DNA of 64,000 bases from Chloroflexota bacterium (GCA_019247515.1 JAFAOS010000132.1:1-64000), one strand, 5' to 3'; positions 28,423-38,318 are shown, numbered from the stretch's first letter. The notes: generated by a model from the letters alone, not told the origin. Numbers and translations are program-made.

Positions 28423-29053
28423 CTATGCGAGCTGTTGGTTCTGCAGGCGGCTCAGGAACTGTGTGACCGTGCGACGGAAGCGGGCCACATCCTGCTCATC
28501 GGCGGTGTCGAACCCATGCGCGGTGTGTTCCAATACGAGCAGCTCGGCGCCTGGGATCCCTTTCTGAATTGCCGCGCACCGCTCCGCCGGAGCCACGGGA
28601 TCCTGGCCCCCGCAGACGACGAGAGTTGGCGTTCTGATCTCGTGCAGGCGTGGGCTCACGTCAAAGTGCACGATTTTCTCGAAGTGCGCCTTGAGGTGCG
28701 GTCCGGGGTTCGCGCGCGGCGCCATGATCAGCGGTCGGCGACCCTGGACCAGCGCGCAGAGGTCATGACGCAGCTGCCTCCAGACCGGCGTTTCGGTCGG
28801 GGCACTGCTGTGGCGGTCAAGAGCGGCCCTTGCAAAGCTCGGGCTCGTAGATGGGGTGCGCCCGGCTGATCACGGTCCGCGTGCGTAGGTCAGCGCGAGC
28901 TGAGAACCCCCGGAGTAGCCCTCGAGCAGTGCGGCTGCGAACCGCACACCACGATGCCGCCTTCACTGCCCCGATACACCTCGAGCCGCGCGTCGCCCAC
29001 GTCGACCAGGTGCTGGCTGAACCCGATCACGCCCAATCGACCGAAACGGTCAT
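28423..29053 (-). pseudogene. Alpha/beta hydrolase remnant with frameshifts and internal deletion
   Basis: Intact C-terminus IRTPTLVVCGGQDPVAPAERCAAIQKGIPGAELLVLEHTAHGF. Upstream out-of-frame pieces: HLVDVGDARLEVYRGSEGGIVVCGSQPH and LEGYSGGSQLALTYAR (nucleophile elbow). Confidence 0.55.
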
Positions 29054-29060
29054 GCCGCGT

Positions 29061-30116
29061 TCACGCCAGAGACTGGCCCTGGGGTCCAGCCGCGGCAAGC
29101 ACCGGGCCGCCGACGCGCCTGGCTCGCAGCTGGGCTTCGGTTGCCAGACGGGTGATGAGGAAGCTGCGCTCCTGAGTGATGGACGTCTCGGTACGGTTGC
29201 GAACGTCCGCCAGCAAGCGCGCGCCGAAGTCCAGCTGGACCTCGCGCGTATCGATGAGCCGTGCGCCGTCTTTGTTGACGACGTACAGGTGCTCCGTGCC
29301 CTCCGGACCCGCGACGTCGATGTACTTGCGCATCTCCATATAGCCCTCGGTGCCGAGGAGAAACAGCCGGATGTCGCCCGGCACGCGGATGCTCTCCGGG
29401 CTATGCCAGTCGACGCGGAACCAGCCCACGCCCCCGTCGCCCTCGAGCGTTGCCTCGCCGTAGTCCTCGAACTCCGGGTAATCCGGGTGACCGAAGTTGC
29501 CGGTGGCGGAGGTCACGATCGAAGCCGTCCTGGAGCCCGTAAAGAACAGGAATTGCTCGATCTGGTGAGCGCCGATGTCGCCGATGATGCCGCCGGAGAC
29601 CTTGTGGTCGGTGAACCACCTGGGCCTGGTGGGCATGCGCGGCGTGTGCGGCCCGAAGCCCGTGGTCTGGACCACACGGCCGATGGCGCCCTGGGCCACC
29701 AGCTCGCCAGCCTTGATCGTGCAGCGGCGGTCCCAGTGCTCATTGGAGTAGAAGCGCCACAGACGGCCGCTCTCGCGCTGCACGCGCTCGATCTCGGCCA
29801 ATTGGTCCAGGTCGATCACGGCGGGCTTGTCGGCCACTACGTCCTTACCGTGCTGCATGGCCTTGACCGAGATGGCGGCCCGGTCGGCAGGTTTGGCGGA
29901 ACCGCCGACGACGTCGATGGACCGGTCTTCCAGGATCGCTGCCATCGACTTCACCGGGCAGTCGGGATACATCTTCTGGAACGCGGCCACGTCGTCGGGC
30001 TCGTCAGAGTAGACGGCGGAGAGCTCGGCGCCCGCATTCAGGAGCAGACGGGCGTGGTTGTACGCGTGGTTGTGATCGAGACCGATGATCGCGAAACGAA
30101 CCTTGTCACCGGGCAT
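29061..30116 (-). CDS. Gfo/Idh/MocA family oxidoreductase
   Basis: VRFAIIGLDHNHAYNHARLLLNAGAELSAVYSDEP...DVVADKPAVIDLDQLAEIERV. Confidence 0.8.
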   Translation of the reverse strand: MPGDKVRFAIIGLDHNHAYNHARLLLNAGAELSAVYSDEPDDVAAFQKMYPDCPVKSMAAILEDRSIDVVGGSAKPADRAAISVKAMQHGKDVVADKPAVIDLDQLAEIERVQRESGRLWRFYSNEHWDRRCTIKAGELVAQGAIGRVVQTTGFGPHTPRMPTRPRWFTDHKVSGGIIGDIGAHQIEQFLFFTGSRTASIVTSATGNFGHPDYPEFEDYGEATLEGDGGVGWFRVDWHSPESIRVPGDIRLFLLGTEGYMEMRKYIDVAGPEGTEHLYVVNKDGARLIDTREVQLDFGARLLADVRNRTETSITQERSFLITRLATEAQLRARRVGGPVLAAAGPQGQSLA

Positions 30117-30155
30117 GGCGTGTTTCCTCCTTCGACTGGCGCACCGTATCTGCCA

Positions 30156-31799
30156 CTACTGCAGCCACATTTCGGCGAACATGGGAGCCTGGTTGATGCG
30201 CCATTTGACGTTTGCGACATTGCTTCGGGCGACGATATAGACGGGCTGGAGCGCGAGTGGCATGACGAAGCACTCGTCCAGGAACAGGTCGTTCAGATCC
30301 GAGAAGACCTGCTTGCGCCTGGCAAGGTCAGGCTCGTTCTGCGATGCGGCGATCAGCTGCGTGTACTGGTCACTCCCGAAACCGGTGGTACCCTGCGGCG
30401 CAGGTCGATACAGGCCGCTGAGATTGAACATCGTGCCCGGCTCCATGTGTGAGAACAATGCATTTTGCAGCGTGATCTGGAAATCGTGCGCCGCGGTGCG
30501 CGCCAGGTATGCCGGTGTCTCCAGCGGCACCAGGTTGAGCTTCACCCCGATCTTGTCCAGGTCGCTAGCCACGATTTGCGCCAGTTGCCCGAGCTCCGGT
30601 GGGATGGTCAGGAAGGTGAGGTCGAAGCTCAGGTTTGAGGCGCCCGCCTCGGCCAGCAGCGACCGGGCTTTGTCCAGGTCGAAGGCATACTTCTGCTGTT
30701 TCGGCGGCTCGTCGGCGGGCGCGCCGGCCGGCCACGGCAGGTCCTGGCCCGGCCCGCCGAGCTTGAGCAGGATGGTGTCGGCAAACCGCTTGCGGTCGAT
30801 GGCGTAGTTGAAGGCCTGGCGGACGGTCTTGTTGTCGAAGGGCGGCATCGCGACGTTCACCGCGGCGGTGAAGAAGTAGCCATTCGGGTCGTCGACGGAC
30901 ACCTGGAAGCCGGGGTCCTGCTGCCACCGTCCAGCGTTCTGGAGCGGTGGCGTATAGATCGCGTCGAGGGCGCCCGAATCCAGTTGCAGCGACATCGCCT
31001 GGGGATCCTTGACGATTGCCACGTTCAGTTCGTCCAGGTACGGTTTGCCGGACTGCCAATAGCTGGTGTTCCTGGTGAAGGAAATATGGTCGCCTGAGAC
31101 CCACTCCACCAGTTTGAAGGGTCCGGTGCCGCCAGCTTTCGTTTTGGCGTCCTGGCTTTCGGCCAGATCTTTGTCGGTGATGTTCAGGTATTCGAGGAAA
31201 TCGAATGCCAGCGGACGGGGCTGGTCCGAATTGAGGATGACCGTGTACTTGTCTGGCGTATCGATCGTGTACCAGGCGCTCATGCCCCCGAGCTGCATGT
31301 GCGCCGGCTCTCGTACTCGCAGCACGTTGTACTTGACGTCGTCGCTGGTGAGCTCTCGGCCGGAGTGAAAGGTGACGCCCTTGCGCAGGTTCAGTTTGAG
31401 GGTCTTGTTGTCGGTGGCCCAGTCCCAGCTTTCAGCAAGCAGCGGGTGGGGCTTGCGCTGGGTGTCGTAGGCGGTCAGGGTGTCGAACATCATGAACACG
31501 GACGGTGTGTAGGCGTTGCCGAGCCGGGCGGCTTCGACGCCCTGGTCGAGGTCGGTGGCCATGGCGAAGCGCAGCCTGCCGCCACTCCTGGGCTGGCCAG
31601 CTGGCTGCGAGGCGGCACCGGGCGTGGCGTTCGCGGCAGAGCTACTGGAGGCGCCAGTCGCCATCGGTTGTAGGGTCGACACCTGGGTCTGCGCGCTCTG
31701 CGGGGCTGTTGGACCGCATGCCGAGAGCAGCATGCCGCCAATGGCCGTCGACACGAGCGCGAGCGCCTGACGACGACTCACTCCGGGTGGCTTTTCCAT
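30156..31799 (-). CDS. Family 5 ABC transporter substrate-binding lipoprotein (probable Tat export)
   Basis: SRRQALALVSTAIGGMLLSACGP (twin Arg + lipobox LSAC); SBP_bac_5 motifs GVTFHSGRELTSDDVKYNVLRV and KTVRQAFNYAIDRKRFAD. Confidence 0.88.
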   Translation of the reverse strand: MEKPPGVSRRQALALVSTAIGGMLLSACGPTAPQSAQTQVSTLQPMATGASSSSAANATPGAASQPAGQPRSGGRLRFAMATDLDQGVEAARLGNAYTPSVFMMFDTLTAYDTQRKPHPLLAESWDWATDNKTLKLNLRKGVTFHSGRELTSDDVKYNVLRVREPAHMQLGGMSAWYTIDTPDKYTVILNSDQPRPLAFDFLEYLNITDKDLAESQDAKTKAGGTGPFKLVEWVSGDHISFTRNTSYWQSGKPYLDELNVAIVKDPQAMSLQLDSGALDAIYTPPLQNAGRWQQDPGFQVSVDDPNGYFFTAAVNVAMPPFDNKTVRQAFNYAIDRKRFADTILLKLGGPGQDLPWPAGAPADEPPKQQKYAFDLDKARSLLAEAGASNLSFDLTFLTIPPELGQLAQIVASDLDKIGVKLNLVPLETPAYLARTAAHDFQITLQNALFSHMEPGTMFNLSGLYRPAPQGTTGFGSDQYTQLIAASQNEPDLARRKQVFSDLNDLFLDECFVMPLALQPVYIVARSNVANVKWRINQAPMFAEMWLQ

Positions 31800-31921
31800 G
31801 TGCGTAGTCGCTCCTGAGGTGTTCGCGGCGGGATCGTTGCTGGGGCTGTGTATTACCACAGCAGCGTCGTCATCAAGGACTCGCGTGCCGGTACCGCCGC
31901 GGGGATCGGCTGCGCGACTGG

Positions 31922-32293
31922 CTATTCGATCTGCAGCTGGCCGGGCACGATCGTCGGCTTCGAGGTGGTCCCGCCCGCGTCGGCGAAAATCAGAACCTTG
32001 ATACCTATCGGCGTTGTGGTGCCGCGGGCGGCGACCGCGGTGAACGTGACACGCGCGAGAGTCGTCGGACCGCGACGCGATTGGATGGTGCCGCCGTCTA
32101 CGCGGATCGTGTGCGGTCCAAAGCGGGGACTGCAGACTCCGGGTGCGCCAAGGTTACAGCCGTTCACCTGGACGACCGCCGGGTCGTAGGTGATCTCGAC
32201 GCTCCAGGAGCTCAGTAGGCCTGTGCCCGCGGAAGCCGTTATCTGCAGCGTCGCGCTGGTCCTCTGCGCCAGCGCCTGGCTCGAAGGGTCCAC
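31922..32293 (-). CDS. Cohesin-like domain protein, N-terminally truncated
   Basis: SATLQITASAGTGLLSSWSVEITYDPAVVQVNGCNLG...TIQSRRGPTTLARVTFTAVAARGTTTPIGIKVLIFADAGG is cohesin-like; no signal peptide, and the frame extends upstream into repeat copy 1. Confidence 0.5.
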   Translation of the reverse strand: MDPSSQALAQRTSATLQITASAGTGLLSSWSVEITYDPAVVQVNGCNLGAPGVCSPRFGPHTIRVDGGTIQSRRGPTTLARVTFTAVAARGTTTPIGIKVLIFADAGGTTSKPTIVPGQLQIE

Positions 32294-32352
32294 AATGACA
32301 TACGGCCCATTCGGTCTGACCGCCGCAACTGGAGTCTTCTTCGTCGTAGTCG

Positions 32353-32471
32353 TGAAGAATTGCCGGCACTTCGAAAGCTGGCGGCCACAAACATGAGCCA
32401 GCGCCCACTGACGAACGCAGGTTCAGTGATTCCACCGACGGTGGAGCCCTTCGAGAGGGTTTCGTCAACCG
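32353..32471 (+). repeat. Dispersed intergenic repeat, copy 1
   Basis: GAATTGCCGGCACTTCGAAAGCTGGCGGCCACAAACATGAGCCAGCGCCCACTGACGAACGCAGGTTCAGTGATTCCACCGACGGTGGAGCCCTTCGAGAGGGTTTCGTCAACC; similar to copies at 44892 and 58243. Confidence 0.75.
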
Positions 32472-32482
32472 GGTAAGTCTCG

Positions 32483-33557
32483 TCAGTGACCAGCCTCCAT
32501 CGGAAGGCGAATCGTGAACGTCGTGCCCGCGCCTTCTTTGCTTTCGACGTCCACGCTGCCTTTGTGCAGCTCGACGAGCTGGCGCACGCTCGACAGCCCC
32601 AGACCTTCACCCGGGATATCCGCCACGTTCGTGCCGCGGTGGTAGCGATCGAATATGTGCGGCAAATCGCCGGCCGGGATCCCCATGCCGTTATCCCGGA
32701 TGCGCACCACCGCCCACGTGGCATTCTCGGACGCCTCCCGCTCGAAAACGACCAGTATCTGACTCGCCGAGGCACTGTACTTCGCTGCGTTGTCCAACAG
32801 GTTATCCAGCACGCGCGACAGGCGAACTGCATCGCCGCGAACCACGAGGCGCGGCTCATTGCACTCGAGCTCGATGTGGTGGGAGGTCGCGCCACTGCGC
32901 GTATCGAGCAGGTGCATTGCCAACTCCACCAGATCGATCAGCTCCTCGTGAAGGGGTATCGGTGCGCCCGCCGCCAACCGCGTCAGGTCGTGTAACTCGT
33001 CGATGGCGCCAACCGCCTCGGCGGCGTCGAACGCGATGGCCTGAAGCGCTTCGTCCAGCTCACCCGGCGCGAGTCTTCCCTGACGCACCCGACGACCAAG
33101 GACCTGAACTTGCCAGGTGAGGTTGGCCAGCGGCGCCTTGAGATCGTGAGCAAGCGAACGTAGGAACTCGTCTCGGGCGCGCAGCGCGGTTTCGGCGGAT
33201 GCCAGGAGCTGCTCCTTCTCATCCTGGGCACGGCGTCGCTCGCTGACGTCGCGCACAACGGCCAGAACATAGCGGTGGTCGTGATCCGGCAACGGGCTGA
33301 GGGTCAGCTCGATCGGCACGCGGGCGCTGGCGATGGGCGACTTTGAACTCGTCGGGTATCAGCACCTCGAGGGGCGGGCCGGTGGCGTGCTCCGCCGCAA
33401 AGCCGAAGAGAGCTTCGGCCGCCGGATTCCACAGCACAATGCGCCCGTCCTCCAGATCAGCGACCACGATTGCATCCCGCAGGCGGTCGAACAGCGGGCC
33501 GAAACCAAACTTCTGAGGCAGATCACGGTCGGCAACGTGGGGCGTGGCGATCCTCTC
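32483..33557 (-). pseudogene. PAS-sensor histidine kinase, reading frame broken within the PAS domain
   Basis: HisKA (EFLRSLAHDLKAPLANLTWQVQVLGRRV) and HATPase (DNLLDNAAKYS...DNGMGIP...GEGLGLSSVRQLVELHKGSVDVES) lie in the 32483-33319 ORF. The PAS part (LRDAIVVADLEDGRIVLWNPAAEALFGFAAEHATGPPLEVLIPDEFK) is in another frame upstream. Confidence 0.6.
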
Positions 33558-33665
33558 CTTGCGCCGAAGCGTAACGCACCCGTGGGAACTGAGGGGTGTT
33601 TGCGACGGTGTGCTGGCCCGCGACGCGCTTGATACGTGGCGTATAGTGGCGCGCGAGTGGAGTCC

Positions 33666-36194
33666 ATGCGTCCGCGTGATCTTCGCGAGCGCCGCCAGAG
33701 CCTGGGGTTGAGCCAGGCCGATCTGGGCCGCACGCTCGGGGTTGCCCGCAATACGGTTGCGCGATGGGAACGCGGTGAACTCGAGATCCGTCACCCTGAG
33801 CTCGTGAGCCTGGCGCTCGATCGGCTCGCCAGGCAGCCCGAGACCCAGGCCGATCCCGCCGTGGACGAAAAAAGGCGGAATAACCTGCCCGCCGAGACCA
33901 CCAGTTTCATTGGCCGCGAGGATGAGGTTGCGGCGCTTTGCGAGCAACTCGGAAACACGCGACTCCTCACGCTGGCCGGAACTGGAGGAGTCGGCAAGAC
34001 CCGCCTTGCGTTGCACGTCGCTCGGCAGGTGCTGACGCACTTTCCGGGTGGGGTCTGGTGGGTGGACCTGGCCCCACTTTCGGACCCGGCGCTGATCGGC
34101 CGGACCATCGCCGCTGTCCTGCACGTCGGTGAGAATGCGATGCAACCAACTGCCGCCAGTCTCGCCAGCAGCATCGGTCGGCAGCAAATGCTGCTGGTGC
34201 TGGATAACTGTGAGCATCTGCTCGAAGGTTTTCTCGTTCTGTTGGGAGGTCTTTTTTCGGCGTGTCCCCAGCTGCGCGTACTGGCAACCACCCGGGAGCC
34301 GCTCGGACTCAGCGCCGAGACCGTCCACGCAGTGCTTCCGTTGCCCACGCTGCAGCCGGACGGCGCGTACTCGCCCGAGCGTTTGCTGCAGCTTGCGGCG
34401 GTTCAGCTACTCCTGGAACGGACTATGGCTCACGGAGTCCAGGCGCCAACTGCAGACCAGGTCCAGGCCCTCGCCGACATCTGCTGGCGTCTTGACGGTT
34501 TACCGCTGGCGCTGGAGCTGGCTGCCGCGCGCCTGCCAGCAATCGGCGCGCTGGAGCTGAACCGACGCCTGACGGACGCGCTCGGCGTGCTCACGTGGGG
34601 GCCGCGTGACTCGCCCGACCGCCATACGACGCTGCGGGCCACGCTCGACTGGTCGTACGCGTTGCTCTCACCCGCGGAGCAGCGGCTGCTCGCACGATTG
34701 TCGATCTTCGTCGGTGGCTGGAGCCTCGAGGCGTGCGAAGGCATCGCCGCCGACAACTCGGAACGTTCGAGCGTTCTCGATCTTCTGGGTCGGCTGGTGA
34801 GCAAATCGCTGGTCGTCACCGAGCCAGGTCCGGCCGGCAGCACTCGCTACCGCATGCTGGAAACCGTGCGGCAGTACGCGGCCGAATGCATCGCGCAGTC
34901 TGGCGAGCTGAACGCGATTCGAGCGCGCTACCGCGACTGGTATCTGGCAATGATCGAGCACGCGCCCGGCGATGGTCGACGGCCACTGGGCCGAAATCAC
35001 GTTCTGGCAGCCCTGGACGCGGACGCCGACAACATCCGCGTGGCGCTGAACTCGTCAATGCAGGATCCCACCTCCGCGGATCGCGCGCTTGGCGCCGCGG
35101 GAAAGATCTGGTGGTTCTGGACAGACCGTGTCCGGCCTCTGGAAGGTTTCGAACTGCTCGAGCGGCTGCTCGCCTGCGCGGGCGAGACGGCATCGGCCGA
35201 GAGCCGAGCCGAGGGCGTGTATGGGGCGTGCCTCCTGGCCTGGACGCTCGGCGGTGCACGACTGCGCAAAGCGCGCGAGCTCGCCGACGAGGCGGTGGCG
35301 TTGCGCCGCCGGCTCGGTGGTCCAGCACGAGTGGCGCATGTCCTGTGTGGGGTTTCCCGTCCGCTGATGGACGTCGGCGATTCTCGCACGGCGCGTCTGT
35401 TCCTGGATGAGTCACTCGAGCTTGCCGAAGCCCAGCGCATACCGCAGACAGTTGCGCGTTGTCTGCACGGCCTTGGAACGCTCGCCCATCGGCGCCTCGA
35501 TCTCGTGAGCGCCGCGAAGTACTACGCGCGCGCGTTCGAGCTCTGCCGCGAGATCCAGGACCGCTACGGTATGACGACTGAGCTCGGCACCTGGTTGCTG
35601 CTCGAATATCAGAAGGGCGATTGGCGAAGCGCTCTCGCCAGGGCGCGAGAAGCGCTGCTACTTCGGCGGGAGCTGCGTGCGCGCACTGGCCAACACGAGC
35701 TGCTCGGAGTTGTCGCGGGCGTTGCCGCGCGACAGCACCAACCTGATCGCGCTGTCCGGCTGTATGGGGCGTCGCTCCAATTGCGGCAGCAATTCGGTAT
35801 CGAACGGGAAGTATGGCGGTCGGACGTGCTGGCCCAGCTCCTGTCTCGCGATCTGGCCTACGCGCGAACGCGAATCGGAGCGGCCGCCTTTGCGCATGGC
35901 GTGGCAGCCGGCCGACAGCTGCAATTGGAGGAAGCGCTAAACGAGGCGCAGGTTGCCATCGACCAGGCGCTGGCCAACTCGACTGGTGGCCACGGTGATG
36001 GTCACCTGACCGCGAGGGAGGCCCAGGTCGCCGAGCTGGTTGGGCGGGGATTGACCAATCGACAGATCGCAGACACGTTAGTGGTCACCGAAGCGACCGC
36101 GGCCAAGCACGTCGAGCACATCCTCGACCGGCTCGGCTTCAGCTCGCGGTCGCAGATCGCCGCCTGGGTGGCAAGCCGGGCGGAGGGACCCTAG
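33666..36194 (+). CDS. XRE-HTH + NB-ARC-like STAND ATPase + C-terminal LuxR-type HTH regulator
   Basis: LRERRQSLGLSQADLGRTLGVARNTVARWERG (XRE); RLLTLAGTGGVGKTRLAL (Walker A); LTAREAQVAELVGRGLTNRQIADTLVVTEATAAKHVEHILDRLGFSSRSQIAAW (LuxR/GerE). Confidence 0.88.
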   Translation: MRPRDLRERRQSLGLSQADLGRTLGVARNTVARWERGELEIRHPELVSLALDRLARQPETQADPAVDEKRRNNLPAETTSFIGREDEVAALCEQLGNTRLLTLAGTGGVGKTRLALHVARQVLTHFPGGVWWVDLAPLSDPALIGRTIAAVLHVGENAMQPTAASLASSIGRQQMLLVLDNCEHLLEGFLVLLGGLFSACPQLRVLATTREPLGLSAETVHAVLPLPTLQPDGAYSPERLLQLAAVQLLLERTMAHGVQAPTADQVQALADICWRLDGLPLALELAAARLPAIGALELNRRLTDALGVLTWGPRDSPDRHTTLRATLDWSYALLSPAEQRLLARLSIFVGGWSLEACEGIAADNSERSSVLDLLGRLVSKSLVVTEPGPAGSTRYRMLETVRQYAAECIAQSGELNAIRARYRDWYLAMIEHAPGDGRRPLGRNHVLAALDADADNIRVALNSSMQDPTSADRALGAAGKIWWFWTDRVRPLEGFELLERLLACAGETASAESRAEGVYGACLLAWTLGGARLRKARELADEAVALRRRLGGPARVAHVLCGVSRPLMDVGDSRTARLFLDESLELAEAQRIPQTVARCLHGLGTLAHRRLDLVSAAKYYARAFELCREIQDRYGMTTELGTWLLLEYQKGDWRSALARAREALLLRRELRARTGQHELLGVVAGVAARQHQPDRAVRLYGASLQLRQQFGIEREVWRSDVLAQLLSRDLAYARTRIGAAAFAHGVAAGRQLQLEEALNEAQVAIDQALANSTGGHGDGHLTAREAQVAELVGRGLTNRQIADTLVVTEATAAKHVEHILDRLGFSSRSQIAAWVASRAEGP

Positions 36195-36274
36195 CGGATA
36201 TTCGCAATTCTCGGAATGACGCGCGGGGAAGCGTCGACTGATTCTCATCGCATATCTCGAAACAGGGACGATTG

Positions 36275-37663
36275 CTGATGAGCATCAGGACGAGTATGCC
36301 CGTTTTGTTGGTTGCAGTCATGCTGGCGGCGAGCAGTCCAGCTCACGCCTGGCAACAGCCAGACGCGTCGCTGATCGAACCTGGCGCCGGTACCTGGAAA
36401 ACGTGGGTCCTGGCTTCTGGAGCCGCGGTGCGACCGGCTCCTCCACCTGACCAGGGTCCGACTCAGACGGAGCTGGCCCAGCTGCACGATCTGGAGTCGC
36501 AACGCGATGCTGCCGCGCTGGACCAGATCGCCTATTGGGACACCGCGGACCCCGCGTATCGCTGGAATCAAATGGCCGAGACTCGATTCAGCCAGCTGAC
36601 GGCTCCAGCGGGCCAGCGAGGTATGGCGTTGCTGTCCGTAGCGATCTACGACGCGACCATCGCGACCTGGGATGCCAAGTTTGCGTACACGCGATCGCAT
36701 CCGAGTGACGCCGACCCCACGCTCCATCCGGTCCTGGCAAATCCGGCCACGTGGTCGTACCCGTCAGAGCGGGCGGTGGTGGCGGGGGCCGCATCGAGCA
36801 TTCTGGCGTACCTGTTTCCCGATGACCAGGCGGCGCTGACGTCGGCGGCCGAGCAGGCCGGCCAGTCACGGCTGCTGGCTGGCGTCGAATATCCGAGCGA
36901 CGTCGCCGCTGGTCTGGCGCTCGGCCGCTCTGTCGCGGCGCGCACCATCGACTGGGCAAATAGCGATGGCTCGGCCGCGGTGTGGGATGGAACGATGCCC
37001 AATACTCCGGGCCACTGGACGCCCGATCCTGGGACGCAACCGGTGGGGCCGCTCGCCGGGACATGGAAGACCTGGGTCCTCACCTCCGGCAATCAGCTTC
37101 GTCCAGGTCCGCCACCCGCGTTCGACTCGGGCGAAGAATCCGCGCAGCTGGCGCAGGTGCGCGACTTCAGTCGCACCTTTGCGAGCAACTACGTCGCGTT
37201 CAAATGGTCGCCGCAATCGGTTGTCGACTGGATGGACCAGGTGCGTCAGAGCGTCTTCGAGTATCGGCTCGACAACGACCCGCCCATGGCATCGCGGGCC
37301 TATGCCTTACTGGCAGTAGCCGGTTACGACGCAATGGTCGCGTGCTTCGACGCCAAATATACCTACTGGGCACCCCGACCCTACCAGCTGGACCCCAACC
37401 TCACGACCGTACTGCCGCACTATCCGCACCCGAGCTACCCATCCGCACACGCGTGCACCGCCGGCGCCGTTACGGAGGTGGAGTCGGCGCTGTTCCCGCG
37501 TGACGCCAGGAGCTTCGCCGCGCAGGCGCAGGAGCTGGCCGACTCGCGGTGGCAAGCCGGAATCCATTTCCCCATTGACACCAGCGTTGGCCTGGAGCTG
37601 GGTCGGTCCGTGGGCCAGCTGGTGGTGGCGCGGTCCAGGACGGATGGCGCGGGCTCGCAATGA
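36275..37663 (+). CDS. Secreted vanadium-dependent haloperoxidase / PAP2 superfamily protein
   Basis: Signal peptide; YWAPRPYQLDPNLTTVLPHYPHPSYPSAHACTAGAVTEVESALFPRDARSF...WQAGIHFPIDTSVGLELGRSVGQLV. Confidence 0.8.
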   Translation: MMSIRTSMPVLLVAVMLAASSPAHAWQQPDASLIEPGAGTWKTWVLASGAAVRPAPPPDQGPTQTELAQLHDLESQRDAAALDQIAYWDTADPAYRWNQMAETRFSQLTAPAGQRGMALLSVAIYDATIATWDAKFAYTRSHPSDADPTLHPVLANPATWSYPSERAVVAGAASSILAYLFPDDQAALTSAAEQAGQSRLLAGVEYPSDVAAGLALGRSVAARTIDWANSDGSAAVWDGTMPNTPGHWTPDPGTQPVGPLAGTWKTWVLTSGNQLRPGPPPAFDSGEESAQLAQVRDFSRTFASNYVAFKWSPQSVVDWMDQVRQSVFEYRLDNDPPMASRAYALLAVAGYDAMVACFDAKYTYWAPRPYQLDPNLTTVLPHYPHPSYPSAHACTAGAVTEVESALFPRDARSFAAQAQELADSRWQAGIHFPIDTSVGLELGRSVGQLVVARSRTDGAGSQ

Positions 37664-37845
37664 TTCTCGATTTGTGGCCGCGATCAGTCGGTTGTCTCTA
37701 AAGCGGCCAGGACGGCGCCGTCGTGGCTGGCGGTCAACGCGGCGGTATCGGCCATTGCAGCGGCTGCTGGACGCCTGGCCGGCAATTCTTCTCGGGCTTT
37801 TTCCTCTTTTCGGCGTGCGCATCAGCCCATGCGGACGGCTCGCTC

Positions 37846-38262
37846 TTACTGGCGGCGAGCTGAGCGGGCGGTCATCGAAAAGGGATTGTCGCTCTCGATC
37901 CCGAAGCTCACGATGCGCGCTGGCGTGATGCGGAACATCTCCGGATCGAACCCGCTGCCGATCGTCTCGCCGCCACTCGAGAGCACCTCGACCTCACCTC
38001 GCACTTCGAGCATGCGCGGGCGCCACGGGTCGACCGAGACAAGGTCGTCGACGACGATCGCCACCCGCGGATTCGCCTGCACGTCACGGAACTTCTTGCG
38101 CCCAGCGAAACCATGTCCACCGACGTCGATCGTGTCGGCTTCGGGGTTGTAGCGGAACGAGACCGGCACCACGTGCGGTTGCCCGCGAGCGTCGGCCGTC
38201 GCGATCCGCGCCAGTCGCTGCGACTGGAGGTAGGCGATCTCGGCCGGGGTGAAGATGCTCAT
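37846..38262 (-). CDS. PPOX-class F420-dependent oxidoreductase
   Basis: IFTPAEIAYLQSQRLARIATADARGQPHVVPVSFRYNPEADTIDVGG...KFRDVQANPRVAIVVDDL. Confidence 0.82.
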   Translation of the reverse strand: MSIFTPAEIAYLQSQRLARIATADARGQPHVVPVSFRYNPEADTIDVGGHGFAGRKKFRDVQANPRVAIVVDDLVSVDPWRPRMLEVRGEVEVLSSGGETIGSGFDPEMFRITPARIVSFGIESDNPFSMTARSARRQ

Positions 38263-38318
38263 ATCATGACGATGCTAATGGATCGTTACCTCGAGTCTCG
38301 TGCGAAGGAGCGAAACTG

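Noticed and set aside
28851-30452. 533-aa plus-strand ORF opposite the Gfo/Idh/MocA and SBP genes
   Set aside because: Antisense shadow with no family features.
37668-37800. TTTGTGGCCGC and GGCCGGCAATTCTTCTCGG considered as a fifth copy of the dispersed repeat
   Set aside because: Only two short words match, about 100 bp apart; core hairpin and GTTCAGTGA segment absent.
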